From positions 62,001-126,000 of the forward strand of contig JBEHXV010000004.1 in the NCBI GenBank assembly GCA_048498515.1: DNA of 64,000 nucleotides, read 5' to 3'. The position numbers were made by a program, and so were the translations under genes. Under the pieces are notes generated by a model. It did not search any database. It was given only the letters and a program-made list of their open reading frames with translations, and had not been told where the DNA came from. Positions 1-8,551 of this stretch are shown here, piece after piece (position 1 is the first letter of the stretch; the number at the start of each line of letters is the position of its first letter). This DNA is from UBA4416 sp048498515. GTDB lineage: Bacteria; Bacteroidota; Bacteroidia; B-17B0; Aurantibacillaceae.

Positions 1-1246
1 TGTGGTAGGCTTCTTTCACATATTCCTCGCCATATAAAAAGATGCCGTCTTTTACTTCAGGTAAAAAACGTCCGCGTTTATCAACCAGTGTTAAAGAACC
101 AATTCCATTTTGTTTGGCCACTCTAAAATCGTCAGCACCAAAGCTTGGCGCAATGTGCACAATGCCTGTGCCGTCGGTAGTAGTAACAAAATCGCCCACA
201 ATTACTTTAAAGGCATCGCCCTCGGGTTGAACAAAGGGCAATAATTGCTCATATGAAATGCCGGCCAGTTCAGAGCCTTTGGCATGACCTACCAGTTTAA
301 AAGGAATGTTCTTATCTCCCGCTTTATAATCTTCAAACTTAAGATCGGTGTGCTTTTCAGAAAAATATTTATTCAGCAGATCTTTTGCCAGTATAACGGT
401 TTGCGGTGTACCATTGAAAGGATTAAAGCTTTCAACAAATACATATTCAATGTCCTTACCAACCGCAAGGGCTGTGTTCGACGGGAGGGTCCATGGTGTG
501 GTGGTCCAGGCGAGGAAAAACAAGTCGGCAGTGTGCAGATGCCAGTTTGGCAGTTTAGCTTTTAACACTGCCAACTGCTCACTGCCTACTTTAAACTGGG
601 CAACTGCAGTTCTATCTTTTACATCTCTGTAACAACCCGGCTGGTTCAATTCGTGCGACGACAGGCCTGTTCCCGCTGCCGGTGAGTAAGGCTGAATGGT
701 GTATCCTTTGTACAATAAATCTTTCTTCGATAAGTTTTGTAACAGCCACCAAACGCTTTCAATGTATTTATTGTCGTAGGTGATATAAGGGTCGCTCATG
801 TCAACCCAATAGCCCATTTTAGCTGTTACGTCTTCCCATTTATCGGTATATTTCATCACCTCCTTACGGCAGGCTTTGTTATAATCCTCAACCGAAATAA
901 ATTTCGGGCTGTTAGGATTTCCGATGTCTTCTTTCGTGATCCCTAATGACTTTTCTACGCCCAGCTCAATTGGCAATCCATGTGTATCCCAACCGGCCTT
1001 GCGTTTTACCTGGAATCCCTGCAGTGTTTTGTACCGGCAAAATATGTCCTTAATGGTACGGGCCATCACGTGGTGAATACCGGGCATACCATTGGCGCTT
1101 GGTGGACCTTCATAAAACACCCATGGTGTTTTTCCTTCGCGGGTAGAAATGGATTTGGCGAAGGTGTCTTTCTCGTTCCAGTATTGTAAAATGTCTTTAC
1201 TTATTTGCGATAAGTTTAACTGACTGTATGTTGGGTACTTTTTCAT
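1..1246 (-). CDS. ileS: Isoleucyl-tRNA synthetase, N-terminal part (3' end beyond window)
   Basis: Class I aminoacyl-tRNA synthetase that charges tRNA-Ile in the cytoplasm. The frame is open from the ATG at 1246 to the window edge, about 415 residues. It begins MKKYPTYSQLNLSQ and carries the Rossmann signature GPPSANGMPGIHH, where GIHH is the family's version of the HIGH motif. WDTHGLPIELGVEK follows, and the editing-domain segment WTTTPWTLPSN is visible further on. The KMSKS loop and anticodon-binding region lie outside the window. No frameshift is seen in the visible part. The CACAGAG repeats immediately upstream separate it from the next gene, so a promoter could not be placed. Confidence 0.95.
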   Translation of the reverse strand, partial: MKKYPTYSQLNLSQISKDILQYWNEKDTFAKSISTREGKTPWVFYEGPPSANGMPGIHHVMARTIKDIFCRYKTLQGFQVKRKAGWDTHGLPIELGVEKSLGITKEDIGNPNSPKFISVEDYNKACRKEVMKYTDKWEDVTAKMGYWVDMSDPYITYDNKYIESVWWLLQNLSKKDLLYKGYTIQPYSPAAGTGLSSHELNQPGCYRDVKDRTAVAQFKVGSEQLAVLKAKLPNWHLHTADLFFLAWTTTPWTLPSNTALAVGKDIEYVFVESFNPFNGTPQTVILAKDLLNKYFSEKHTDLKFEDYKAGDKNIPFKLVGHAKGSELAGISYEQLLPFVQPEGDAFKVIVGDFVTTTDGTGIVHIAPSFGADDFRVAKQNGIGSLTLVDKRGRFLPEVKDGIFLYGEEYVKEAYH

Positions 1247-1250
1247 TTTT

Positions 1251-1780
1251 TTTCTCACCACAGAGGCACAGAGACCACAGAGGATTTTTTTGTTTTATTT
1301 TCTCACCACAGAGACACAAAGTCACAGAGGTTAGTTTTGAAATATATTGTTTATTTATCGTAGCCCTGAATTATTCTATGGAAACCATTCTTTAATAAAG
1401 GGGAATTAAAGTTAATTAAAAATCCAAGCCTTTTGTTGGCCAGCTTCAAATAAGTAATGAGCTGGGCTTTATGAATTGGCATTATTGTTTCAACCGATTT
1501 TAACTCCAGAATAAACTCATCTTCCACTAAAATATCTATCACGTAATTCTGGTCTAAAATCAATTCTTTATAAATTATGGGTAATCTTATCTGACCTTCC
1601 GCTTTGATTCCCCTCAACTCAAACTCTTTCAGTAAGCATGCTTCATAAGTAGATTCCAGAAGACCAGGGCCGAGGTTTTTGTGAACCTCAATACAAGCAT
1701 CTAAAATTTCTGCGGTGATCGTATTACGCACTACTTTTTCCATAAATTTTTCTCCGTGCCCTCCGTGCCTCTGTGGTGAG
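1251..1780. repeat. Inverted CACAGAG-type repeats bracketing the GxxExxY gene
   Basis: Two direct copies of a unit starting TTTCTCACCACAGAG lie at 1251-1284 and 1299-1330. An inverted copy reading CTCTGTGGTGAG at its outer end lies at 1752-1780. The inverted copy matches the first unit over about 29 bp with roughly four differences. The three copies frame the 130-codon GxxExxY gene, so the whole block has the shape of a small element with terminal inverted repeats. The same repeat family recurs at 52867-52958 without a gene inside. No target-site duplication could be recognised. Confidence 0.75.
1351..1743 (-). CDS. GxxExxY family protein (PD-(D/E)XK nuclease-like)
   Basis: A 130-residue member of the GxxExxY family, named for the motif seen here as GLLESTY (residues 27-33). 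A nuclease-like core can be read as D70, then E80-L-K82 in FILELKSVE, with a following Gln-containing helix (HKAQLITYLK). That is the order of the PD-(D/E)XK fold. The family's biochemical role is not established to my knowledge. No signal peptide or membrane segment is present. The gene stands alone between inverted CACAGAG repeats, an association that hints at a repeat-linked or mobile function. Length is normal for the family, so the gene looks intact. Confidence 0.85.
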   Translation of the reverse strand: MEKVVRNTITAEILDACIEVHKNLGPGLLESTYEACLLKEFELRGIKAEGQIRLPIIYKELILDQNYVIDILVEDEFILELKSVETIMPIHKAQLITYLKLANKRLGFLINFNSPLLKNGFHRIIQGYDK

Positions 1781-1901
1781 TTTTTCGGAGAGCGAATTTA
1801 CGAAAAAATTGCATGGTAATTAAACCTTTGGCCCTAAAAGGGGTCTTAGTTCCGTTCCATAATCCAATTTAATTTATAACTTTAATTAAAATTTCAATCT
1901 C

Positions 1902-2693
1902 ATGAAAAAAATTGTATGTTCTTTACTGCTAGCAGTTGGTTTAACCGGAATAGCCCAGGAAAACAATACCTGGCGAATAGGCGGTCAATGGGGCTTACAT
2001 GGTAATCACTCAAGGTTTACCGGTGGTATGGAAGACGCCAACGCCCGCTTCCAGCAAAAGCCTTTCGGAGCCAATTCCTTTCAAATTGTGGGCCGTTATG
2101 ATATTAACAAGCGCTGGATGGTGATGTCGGGCCTTGGATTTAACTCCTTTGGTTTTGAGTTTGCCCTGGCCGAAAATTACTCGTTCTTACACAAAGGGCC
2201 TCGTTCTTCGGCCATTAAAAGCGATTTTGTGGCTTTTGAGATTCCCATTATGGGCTTTTACAAGTTTAACCCCAACTGCCGCGATGTAAAATGGCTGGTA
2301 GGCGCCGGTTTTGCTAATAACCTGAGCGGTACACAAACGCTTGATAAAAGCTATAGCAATGGTACCGAAAGCACGCCTGCAACCCGCTATTTAACCAGCA
2401 GCGCCACATCGGTTGGCGGAAGCCACATTATGCTGCGCTTTGCGGTTGGCCGCGAAAAAACCTTTAAAAGAGGCGGGATCCTGAATGCCACCATGGTATT
2501 TAATGCCGGCTTAAGCGGTACTATGGCCAAAGCTACGGTGAATTATACGGTTGACGGGCAGGCTTATACCCACGAATTTACCAACAATGGCAATTATGTG
2601 GGCTTAAAGGTGGCTTATTTCTTCAGGCCAATTAAAACCAAGGCTTCTAAAAAAGCGGCGGCGCCTAAAGCAACCCGAATTACCAACGGGTAA
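1902..2693 (+). CDS. Secreted outer-membrane beta-barrel-like protein, unknown role
   Basis: A 263-residue protein with a signal peptide (MKKIVCSLLLAVGLTGIAQ). The rest alternates polar and aromatic residues in short strands, for example RWMVMSGLGFNSFGFEF and HIMLRFAVGREKTF, as in small outer-membrane barrels. The last strand-like stretch (YVGLKVAYFF) ends in F-F before a basic Lys/Ala-rich tail of about 20 residues. I do not recognise a specific family. It is convergent with the truncated haemoglobin gene, whose stop codon directly abuts this one, so both strands are used to the last base. Function unknown; placement in the outer membrane is inference. Confidence 0.75.
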   Translation: MKKIVCSLLLAVGLTGIAQENNTWRIGGQWGLHGNHSRFTGGMEDANARFQQKPFGANSFQIVGRYDINKRWMVMSGLGFNSFGFEFALAENYSFLHKGPRSSAIKSDFVAFEIPIMGFYKFNPNCRDVKWLVGAGFANNLSGTQTLDKSYSNGTESTPATRYLTSSATSVGGSHIMLRFAVGREKTFKRGGILNATMVFNAGLSGTMAKATVNYTVDGQAYTHEFTNNGNYVGLKVAYFFRPIKTKASKKAAAPKATRITNG

Positions 2694-3065
2694 TTACGAC
2701 TTATTGAACTTGCCCATTTGTTTGAGCTTGGTTTGAAAGGAGTAGCCAATTGTGTGTGCACGCTGTATGGCCATTTCTGCCTTTTCGCCCTCAAACAAAT
2801 GGTGCACGGTTCGCTCAAAACTGTCGAGCCAAATTTTAAAATGCTCTTCTTTTATAGGAAGATTGACATGCTTATCGAACACATTGGTGGTATAACCTTC
2901 TTTATCGAGCAGCACAAACTCCCAGAAAGCCACAATATGTGGGACGTGTTTTTCAAAATCAACACCTTCGAAAACAGGGCTAATATCTTTGTTTTGTAAA
3001 AGGTCGTCGTAGAAAGTTTTGACCAGCAGCTCTATATCGGCTGAATTTTGAATGTCCTGTTTCAT
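2694..3065 (-). CDS. Group III truncated haemoglobin
   Basis: A 123-residue haem protein of the trHb3 group, a cytoplasmic 2-on-2 globin that binds O2 or NO. The key pattern is present: TFYDDLL with a Tyr at the B10 position (Y19), VAFWEFVLL, the group III segment Y58...N61-VFDKH, and EEHFKIWL with H75 as the probable proximal F8 ligand. Length is normal for the group. Its ATG overlaps the stop of the upstream gene (TAATG), so it is the last gene of an operon with an O-methyltransferase and a secreted barrel-like protein. A role in NO or O2 handling near the aromatic pathway is only inferred from position. Confidence 0.9.
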   Translation of the reverse strand: MKQDIQNSADIELLVKTFYDDLLQNKDISPVFEGVDFEKHVPHIVAFWEFVLLDKEGYTTNVFDKHVNLPIKEEHFKIWLDSFERTVHHLFEGEKAEMAIQRAHTIGYSFQTKLKQMGKFNKS

Positions 3066-3721
3066 TAATAGAAGTGGTAAGAAAAAATTAGTCCTGCAAA
3101 TTTATAGGGTATAGTGTATTCCGAGGGTTTATCTGCAGAGGTTAATGGGTAATAACTAAAAGGTTCATGATAGCTCTTAATGAATTGAATGCTTATCATA
3201 AGGGCAACGGAAAATGATTGGGTTTGTGAAATATGCCAGTTTTTTTCGAGGCCTCCCAATAAATGTGTTTTTCCTTTTCCATAATCGTTTGGCGTTACTA
3301 ACCTGGTTAAATGTTCATTGATATCATAATACCGTTTCCCAAAAGAATGTCCACCACCAATTTTAACATATAATTCATTGGTTTTTTTATTGATTTGCGG
3401 CTTTATCATAACTCCCACCGGAAACAGGTCGGCAAAATTCCAGCGGTTATACCCTGCGTAAAATTGTATGGCAAAATCTTCCCTAACAAACAAATCGGCA
3501 TTTACATTAAGCCCAAGACAGTAATTTAGGTTATAGTGTTTCTGCCCTGTTCCGTTTTTATCGCCGGTTTGGGTTTTATATGAAAACAGGCCATACATGG
3601 TAGTTAACGAGGGATAGAATTTAATGTTAGGCTTAAACTCTTGCGACTGGGAAAAAAGCGTTTGAGATACGATCAGAAATCCAAAAATAAAGAAGAAGGA
3701 TATTCTGAAAAGTGTTTTCAT
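3065..3721 (-). CDS. Secreted barrel-like protein of unknown function
   Basis: I start this gene at the ATG at 3721, giving about 218 residues beginning MKTLFRISFFFIFGFLIVSQ, a clear signal peptide. A longer frame from 3742 would overlap the methyltransferase coding end and add seven residues before the signal peptide, so it is less likely. The mature part is rich in Tyr/Phe strands (FAIQFYAGYNRWNFADLF) and ends SYHFY, the aromatic C-terminus typical of outer-membrane barrels. No family recognised. It lies 5 bp after the O-methyltransferase stop and overlaps the haemoglobin start by one base, so the three are almost certainly cotranscribed. Confidence 0.75.
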   Translation of the reverse strand: MKTLFRISFFFIFGFLIVSQTLFSQSQEFKPNIKFYPSLTTMYGLFSYKTQTGDKNGTGQKHYNLNYCLGLNVNADLFVREDFAIQFYAGYNRWNFADLFPVGVMIKPQINKKTNELYVKIGGGHSFGKRYYDINEHLTRLVTPNDYGKGKTHLLGGLEKNWHISQTQSFSVALMISIQFIKSYHEPFSYYPLTSADKPSEYTIPYKFAGLIFSYHFY

Positions 3722-3726
3722 CCGGT

Positions 3727-4794
3727 TTATTTTTTCCTGCAAACCTGTATCGTATGGCTAATGCCCACATTGTCAATCTGCTCCACAATGTCGAAGCCGG
3801 CCTTGTCAATCAGGCGGTTAAACACCGCGCTATCGTACATTTGGCTGTTTCCGTTGGCTATGTTGGTAAAGTATAAGGAGGTCATTTGCAGGCTAAAAGC
3901 GCCCGGTTCAAATTTCTGGCGGTCCCAGAAGGTTTCCATAATGTAAACATGTCCATCATCGGCAATGGCTTCGTGGCAGCGTTTTAAAATGCTCACAATC
4001 TCATTCTCGCTAAAACAATCCAAAAACTGGCTCATCCAAATGGCATCGGCCCCTTTCGGGAAGCGCTGGCTATCATCTAAAATATTGATAGGGAAATAGT
4101 TAACTCTTTCAACAAAAGGCGTTTTGCTCACATTTTCCTTAGCCATGGCCAACTGCCCGGGCAGGTCTAAAATGGTGAGTTTCACATTTTCGTTATAGTT
4201 CATGCACTTCAGGGTAAATTTTCCTGTATTGCCGCCAATATCCAAAATATGCTTTGGCTGGCGTTTGAACAACTGCTTCAGTGCCTGATCAAAAGAACCA
4301 TCGGAGTAGTAATGGTCAAAGGCAAACCAGCTGTCCTGTATAGGTTTTGGCAAATGTGCCAATCCTTCGTACACGGTTGGCCAATCGCCCAGCACCTTCA
4401 GCCCGGTTGGTTTTCCTTCTTTAATGCTGTCGTTTAACGAAAACATCCCTTCATAACACACATCGTTGGTAAAATCCATGTTTACGCGGGTCATACGGTC
4501 GTTCAGGATAAACAGGCCGGTTTTGGTAATGGTGTATTTATGGTCGTTTTTAATCACTAAGCCAATGCCCAGCCCGGCTTCCAAAAGGACTCTTACACCA
4601 TATTCCGATAAATTAAGCGCCGGGTAAATTTCTTCCAGGGTAATTCCGTTTACACCCGATTCTTCTACTTTAGCAAGTATACCAAGGTCCCGTAACGATT
4701 TGGTTGCCTGGAAAACAATAGGTGCAAAGGCAATCATTTGCGCGGCTGTAATGGCTTCGAAAGCAGATTTGGTATCTTTTGTAAAAAAATTCAT
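3727..4794 (-). CDS. SAM-dependent O-methyltransferase (methyltransf_2 type)
   Basis: A 355-residue class I methyltransferase with the two-part architecture of plant-like and polyketide O-methyltransferases. The N-terminal helical/winged-helix dimerisation part occupies roughly residues 1-110. The Rossmann SAM site is HILDIGGNTGKFTLKCM near residues 180-200, followed by VKLTILDLPGQ. The post-core segment ADAIWMSQFLDCF and the lid helix follow. Family members methylate phenolic hydroxyls. It is divergent from an aromatic ammonia-lyase operon 138 bp away, which makes methylation of an aryl head group a natural guess; that substrate is inference. It is the first gene of a three-gene operon. Confidence 0.85.
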   Translation of the reverse strand: MNFFTKDTKSAFEAITAAQMIAFAPIVFQATKSLRDLGILAKVEESGVNGITLEEIYPALNLSEYGVRVLLEAGLGIGLVIKNDHKYTITKTGLFILNDRMTRVNMDFTNDVCYEGMFSLNDSIKEGKPTGLKVLGDWPTVYEGLAHLPKPIQDSWFAFDHYYSDGSFDQALKQLFKRQPKHILDIGGNTGKFTLKCMNYNENVKLTILDLPGQLAMAKENVSKTPFVERVNYFPINILDDSQRFPKGADAIWMSQFLDCFSENEIVSILKRCHEAIADDGHVYIMETFWDRQKFEPGAFSLQMTSLYFTNIANGNSQMYDSAVFNRLIDKAGFDIVEQIDNVGISHTIQVCRKK

Positions 4795-4932
4795 AGTTTT
4801 TTTAAATTAAAGTCGGTTCCGGATAAAGAGCCCCAAAATAAGCAAATTTTTTTGGTTTTTTTGCTAAAATAAAAATACCCAATAGCACTGATAATGAAAT
4901 TGTTCGTAATATTGTAAATTGCACACACGATT

Positions 4933-6471
4933 ATGGTAAAGATTGGAGACAAGAAAATTTCGGCGGACGATTTCTACAAGGTTTTAATAAATAATTTAGA
5001 ACTGCAATTAGATGATGAGGCGTTAAAAAAAGTATATCGCAGCCACTATTTCTTAAAGGAATTTACGCGCGAAAAACTCATATATGGCATTAATACCGGT
5101 TTTGGTCCAATGGCACAATACCGTATTAACCACGATGATCAGATGAAGCTACAGTATAATTTAATTCGTAGCCACTGTTCGGGTGCCGGAAATCCCATTC
5201 CCGAAATTGACTGTAAAGCGGTGATGCTGGCCCGCTTAAATACCCTAATGCAGGGCTTTGCCGGTATTCATCCCGATGCTTTGATCCTGATAAAAGACCT
5301 TATCAACAAAAATATTTCGCCTGTAATTTATGAGCATGGCGGCCTGGGTGCCAGCGGCGATTTGGTACAATTGGCGCATTTAGCCCTCACGCTTATTGGC
5401 GAGGGCGAAGTGTATTACAACGGCGTGATTACCAGCACAGCCGAAGCCTTTAAAAAAGAAGGAATTACGCCAATGGAAATTCACATTCGCGAAGGCCTGG
5501 CCTTAATGAACGGAACTTCTGCCATGAGCGGTATTGGTATGCTAAACGTTATTTATGCCGAAAACCTGATGAACTGGAGCTTGTTGGCTTCGGCCACCAT
5601 TATGGAACTGGTGCAAAGTTTCGACGATCACTACTCCACTCCGCTAAACGAGGTAAAACACCATTACGGCCAAAACCGCGTGTCGCAGGCCTTACAAAAT
5701 ACGCTGAAAGATAGTAAACTGGTGAAGAGCCGCGAAGAACACCACTACAACCAAAAAGTAGAAGTGGATGTGCTGGTGGAGAAAATGCAGGAATATTACT
5801 CCATTCGCTGTGTACCGCAAATTATTGGGCCGGTGGTTGATACCGTGAACTATGCCAAAGAAGTTCTCATTAACGAGATCAATTCGGCCAACGATAACCC
5901 TATTGTTGACTGGGAACGCAAAAACGTATACCACGGCGGTAATTTTCATGGTGATTACGTAGCGCTTGAAATGGATAAGTTAAAAATTGCCATCACCAAA
6001 TTATCGATGCTGGCCGAACGACAACTGAACTTTTTACTGAACAACAAGCTCAACAATATTTTACCTCCGTTTGTTAATCATGGTGTGTTAGGCCTGAACT
6101 TAGGCATGCAGGGTGTGCAATTCACTGCCACCTCAACCACTGCCGAGAACCAAATGTTATCAAATCCAATGTACGTTCACAGCATCCCGAGCAATAACGA
6201 TAACCAGGATATTGTGAGCATGGGAAGCAACGCGGCACTCATTTGTAAAAAAGTAATTTTAAACAGCTACGAAGTGCTGGCCATTGAATGGATGACCATT
6301 TTACAGGCCGTTGATTATTTAAAAATGAATGATAAATTATCTTCCAAATCAAAAGAGGCCTACGAAAAACTGCGTCAGATCTTTCCTTGTTTTGTAGAAG
6401 ATTCGATTAAATATAAAGATGTAAAAGCAGTAAGAGACTATATATTTTATAACCACATAGAAGTACTTTAA
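4933..6471 (+). CDS. Aromatic amino acid ammonia-lyase (HAL/PAL/TAL family)
   Basis: A 512-residue MIO-dependent lyase that eliminates ammonia from His, Phe or Tyr. The Ala140-Ser141-Gly142 triad that cyclises to the MIO cofactor is in GGLGASGDLVQ. The catalytic Tyr lies in YGINTGFG (Y51). The selectivity pair is Ser80-His81 (NLIRSHCSGAG) rather than the His-Leu of bacterial TALs or Phe-Leu of PALs, so the substrate cannot be read off directly. Its neighbours are fatty-acid-type genes, not hut genes, so I infer Tyr deamination to p-coumarate as a starter for an aryl polyene or related lipid. It is the first gene of the operon; the next ATG follows its stop directly. Confidence 0.88.
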   Translation: MVKIGDKKISADDFYKVLINNLELQLDDEALKKVYRSHYFLKEFTREKLIYGINTGFGPMAQYRINHDDQMKLQYNLIRSHCSGAGNPIPEIDCKAVMLARLNTLMQGFAGIHPDALILIKDLINKNISPVIYEHGGLGASGDLVQLAHLALTLIGEGEVYYNGVITSTAEAFKKEGITPMEIHIREGLALMNGTSAMSGIGMLNVIYAENLMNWSLLASATIMELVQSFDDHYSTPLNEVKHHYGQNRVSQALQNTLKDSKLVKSREEHHYNQKVEVDVLVEKMQEYYSIRCVPQIIGPVVDTVNYAKEVLINEINSANDNPIVDWERKNVYHGGNFHGDYVALEMDKLKIAITKLSMLAERQLNFLLNNKLNNILPPFVNHGVLGLNLGMQGVQFTATSTTAENQMLSNPMYVHSIPSNNDNQDIVSMGSNAALICKKVILNSYEVLAIEWMTILQAVDYLKMNDKLSSKSKEAYEKLRQIFPCFVEDSIKYKDVKAVRDYIFYNHIEVL

Positions 6472-7200
6472 ATGGAATACGCATTAGTTACCGGTGGAAG
6501 CCGCGGTATTGGAAAAGCAATTTGCCTGCGTTTGGCAGACATGGGATATAACATTATTTTAAACTACACATCGAACGATGAAGAGGCCAACAAAACAAAA
6601 GAGCTGTTAACAGCCAAAGGTGTTGATGTAGTGCTAATGAAATTTGACGTAAGCAGCACCGAAGCCTGCGATGCCCATATTGAAAAATGGATCAACGACA
6701 ACAAGGATAAAACCATTTCTGTTTTAGTGAACAATGCCGGTATCCGCAAGGATAACATCATGGTGTTCATTCAACCCGAAGACTGGAAGCGTGTGATTGA
6801 CATTACCGTTGATGGTTTTTATAACGTCACACGTCACATCGTAAAAAACATGCTCACCAAGCGCAAAGGCCGTGTGGTAAACATTGTTTCCCTGTCGGGC
6901 CTAAAAGGCTTACCGGGACAAACGAGTTACTCAGCTGCCAAAGGCGCTGTGATTGCAGCTACCAAAGCCCTGGCACAGGAAGTTGGTAAGCGCGGAATTA
7001 CTGTAAACGCCGTGGCGCCAGGTTTTATTAAAACAGATATGACCGAAGACATTAAGGAGGAGGATTATAAATTCATGATCCCAATGAACCGTTTTGGCGA
7101 GTCGGAAGAAGTAGCGGGTGTGGTAGCGTTCCTGGTTGGTAAAGATTCCAGCTATGTTACAGGTCAGGTAATATCAGTGAATGGAGGATTGTATAGCTAA
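6472..7200 (+). CDS. fabG: 3-oxoacyl-ACP reductase (FabG-type SDR)
   Basis: A 242-residue short-chain dehydrogenase that would reduce beta-ketoacyl-ACP with NADPH. It shows the nucleotide loop TGGSRGIG (residues 7-14), NNAG (87-90), Ser140/Ser142 in VSLSG and the catalytic Y153-x3-K157 in SYSAAK, all as in FabG. It ends in YVTGQVISVNGG, the usual C-terminal signature. It starts immediately after the ammonia-lyase stop, so translation is probably coupled. A housekeeping FabG would normally sit with fab genes; here the context points to a dedicated ketoreductase for the aryl-lipid pathway, which is inference. Confidence 0.92.
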   Translation: MEYALVTGGSRGIGKAICLRLADMGYNIILNYTSNDEEANKTKELLTAKGVDVVLMKFDVSSTEACDAHIEKWINDNKDKTISVLVNNAGIRKDNIMVFIQPEDWKRVIDITVDGFYNVTRHIVKNMLTKRKGRVVNIVSLSGLKGLPGQTSYSAAKGAVIAATKALAQEVGKRGITVNAVAPGFIKTDMTEDIKEEDYKFMIPMNRFGESEEVAGVVAFLVGKDSSYVTGQVISVNGGLYS

Positions 7201-7279
7201 TGATAAATTTTGAATGATAAATTATAAATGAGTAACATCAGATAATTCAACATTCAACATTCAACATTTAAAATTATCG
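7201..7279. repeat. AT-rich inverted repeat with tandem ATTCAAC units
   Basis: Between the ketoreductase and ketosynthase genes lies an 80-bp AT-rich block. Its right half has three tandem copies of ATTCAAC. Its left half (TTTTGAATGATAAATT) is approximately the reverse complement, so the block can fold into a long weak hairpin. Similar AATTCAACATTCAA-type intergenic repeats are common in this phylum. It interrupts the operon without an obvious terminator T-run, so read-through is expected. It may carry an internal start or be a remnant of a small repeat element. Confidence 0.55.
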
Positions 7280-7282
7280 AAG

Positions 7283-8503
7283 ATGAACAGAGTAGTAATA
7301 ACAGGAATAGGCGCCTGGTCATGTTTAGGAAAAAACGTTGACGAAGTAAAGGATTCTTTATTTGCCGGAAAATCGGGAATTGGTTTTGAACAGATCCGTA
7401 AAGATATGGGCTACCGCTCTGCCTTAACCGGCGTAGTTGGAAAACCTGAATTAAAAGGTTTGCTCGACAGAAGATCGCGCGTAAGCATGGGCCAGCCGGC
7501 CGAATTTGCCTACATGGCAACTTCAGAGGCATTGAAAATGGCAAACATGGATCCAGACTGGATCGCCAACCAGGAAGTAGGTATTATTTACGGTAACGAC
7601 AGCGTGGCAATGTCTACTATGGAAGCCATTGATACGGTTCGTGTAAAAAAAGATACCATGTTAGTTGGTTCGGGAGCAACCTTCCAATCCATGAACTCAA
7701 CGGTTACCATGAACCTTTCTACCATTTATAAATTGAAAGGCATTAATTTTACCCTGGCAGCGGCTTGCGCCAGTGGTTCCCATTCCATTGGCATGGGTTA
7801 TTTACTCATTCGCACTGGCCTGCAGCAACAGGTTATTTGCGGCGGCGCGCAGGAAGTAAACCCATACACTTTTGGTAGTTTCGACGGCCTGAGCGCTTTT
7901 TCCATCAGGGAAAATGAGCCAACCAAAGCATCCCGTCCGTTCGACAGGGACCGTGATGGTTTGATACCAAGCGGCGGCGCAGCAACCGTGATTTTAGAAA
8001 GTTTGGAATCGGCCCAAAAACGTGGTGCCAAAATACTGGCCGAAGTGGTTGGTTATGGTTTCTCCAGCAATGGCGACCATATCAGCAATTCCAGCGTCGA
8101 CGGGCAGGTACGTTCATTGGAAATGTCATTAAGAGATGCCGGTTTACAGGCAAAAGACATCGACTACATTAACGCGCACGCTACCTCAACACCGGGCGGC
8201 GACAGGGTTGAAGCCAAAGCTATTGATCATGTGTTTGGCGCAACCAAAACTCCTGTAAGTTCTACCAAATCAATGACCGGGCATGAGTGCTGGATGGCAG
8301 GCGCCAGCGAAATTGTGTATACCACATTAATGATGCAGAACGATTTTATAGCACCAAACATTAATTTTGAGAACCCTGATGAGGATTCTCAAAAAATAAA
8401 CATCATTGCCCAAACCAAACAAACACCTTTAAATACCATTTTATCCAATTCTTTTGGTTTTGGAGGTACAAATTCTACCCTGATTATCAAAAAATTTCAG
8501 TAA
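7283..8503 (+). CDS. Beta-ketoacyl-ACP synthase (FabF/FabB type)
   Basis: A 406-residue ketosynthase that condenses acyl and malonyl units on ACP. The full catalytic set is present: Cys162 in AAACASGSHS, His299 in NAHATSTPGGD and His334 in SMTGHECW. The glycine-rich C-terminal SNSFGFGGTNST is intact. So this is an active enzyme and not a chain-length factor. It is followed by a dedicated ACP. Known aryl polyene and flexirubin clusters use a ketosynthase with a second KS-like partner; no second KS is seen in this window. Role in aryl-primed chain extension is inferred from the ammonia-lyase and ACP neighbours. Confidence 0.92.
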   Translation: MNRVVITGIGAWSCLGKNVDEVKDSLFAGKSGIGFEQIRKDMGYRSALTGVVGKPELKGLLDRRSRVSMGQPAEFAYMATSEALKMANMDPDWIANQEVGIIYGNDSVAMSTMEAIDTVRVKKDTMLVGSGATFQSMNSTVTMNLSTIYKLKGINFTLAAACASGSHSIGMGYLLIRTGLQQQVICGGAQEVNPYTFGSFDGLSAFSIRENEPTKASRPFDRDRDGLIPSGGAATVILESLESAQKRGAKILAEVVGYGFSSNGDHISNSSVDGQVRSLEMSLRDAGLQAKDIDYINAHATSTPGGDRVEAKAIDHVFGATKTPVSSTKSMTGHECWMAGASEIVYTTLMMQNDFIAPNINFENPDEDSQKINIIAQTKQTPLNTILSNSFGFGGTNSTLIIKKFQ

Positions 8504-8551
8504 CTTTACAGATTATAAACCCCAAGAATAAAGTATTAAAGTTTTATTAGC

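Noticed and set aside
1251..1330. Possible CRISPR-like repeats
   Set aside because: Only two close copies, no regular spacers and no cas genes; the third copy is inverted.
1351..1743. GxxExxY gene as part of an anti-phage defence system
   Set aside because: No other defence gene is near, and the repeat bracket gives a simpler explanation.
4907..4914. TAATATTG as promoter of the ammonia-lyase operon
   Set aside because: One mismatch in the -7 box and no TTG at the expected distance.
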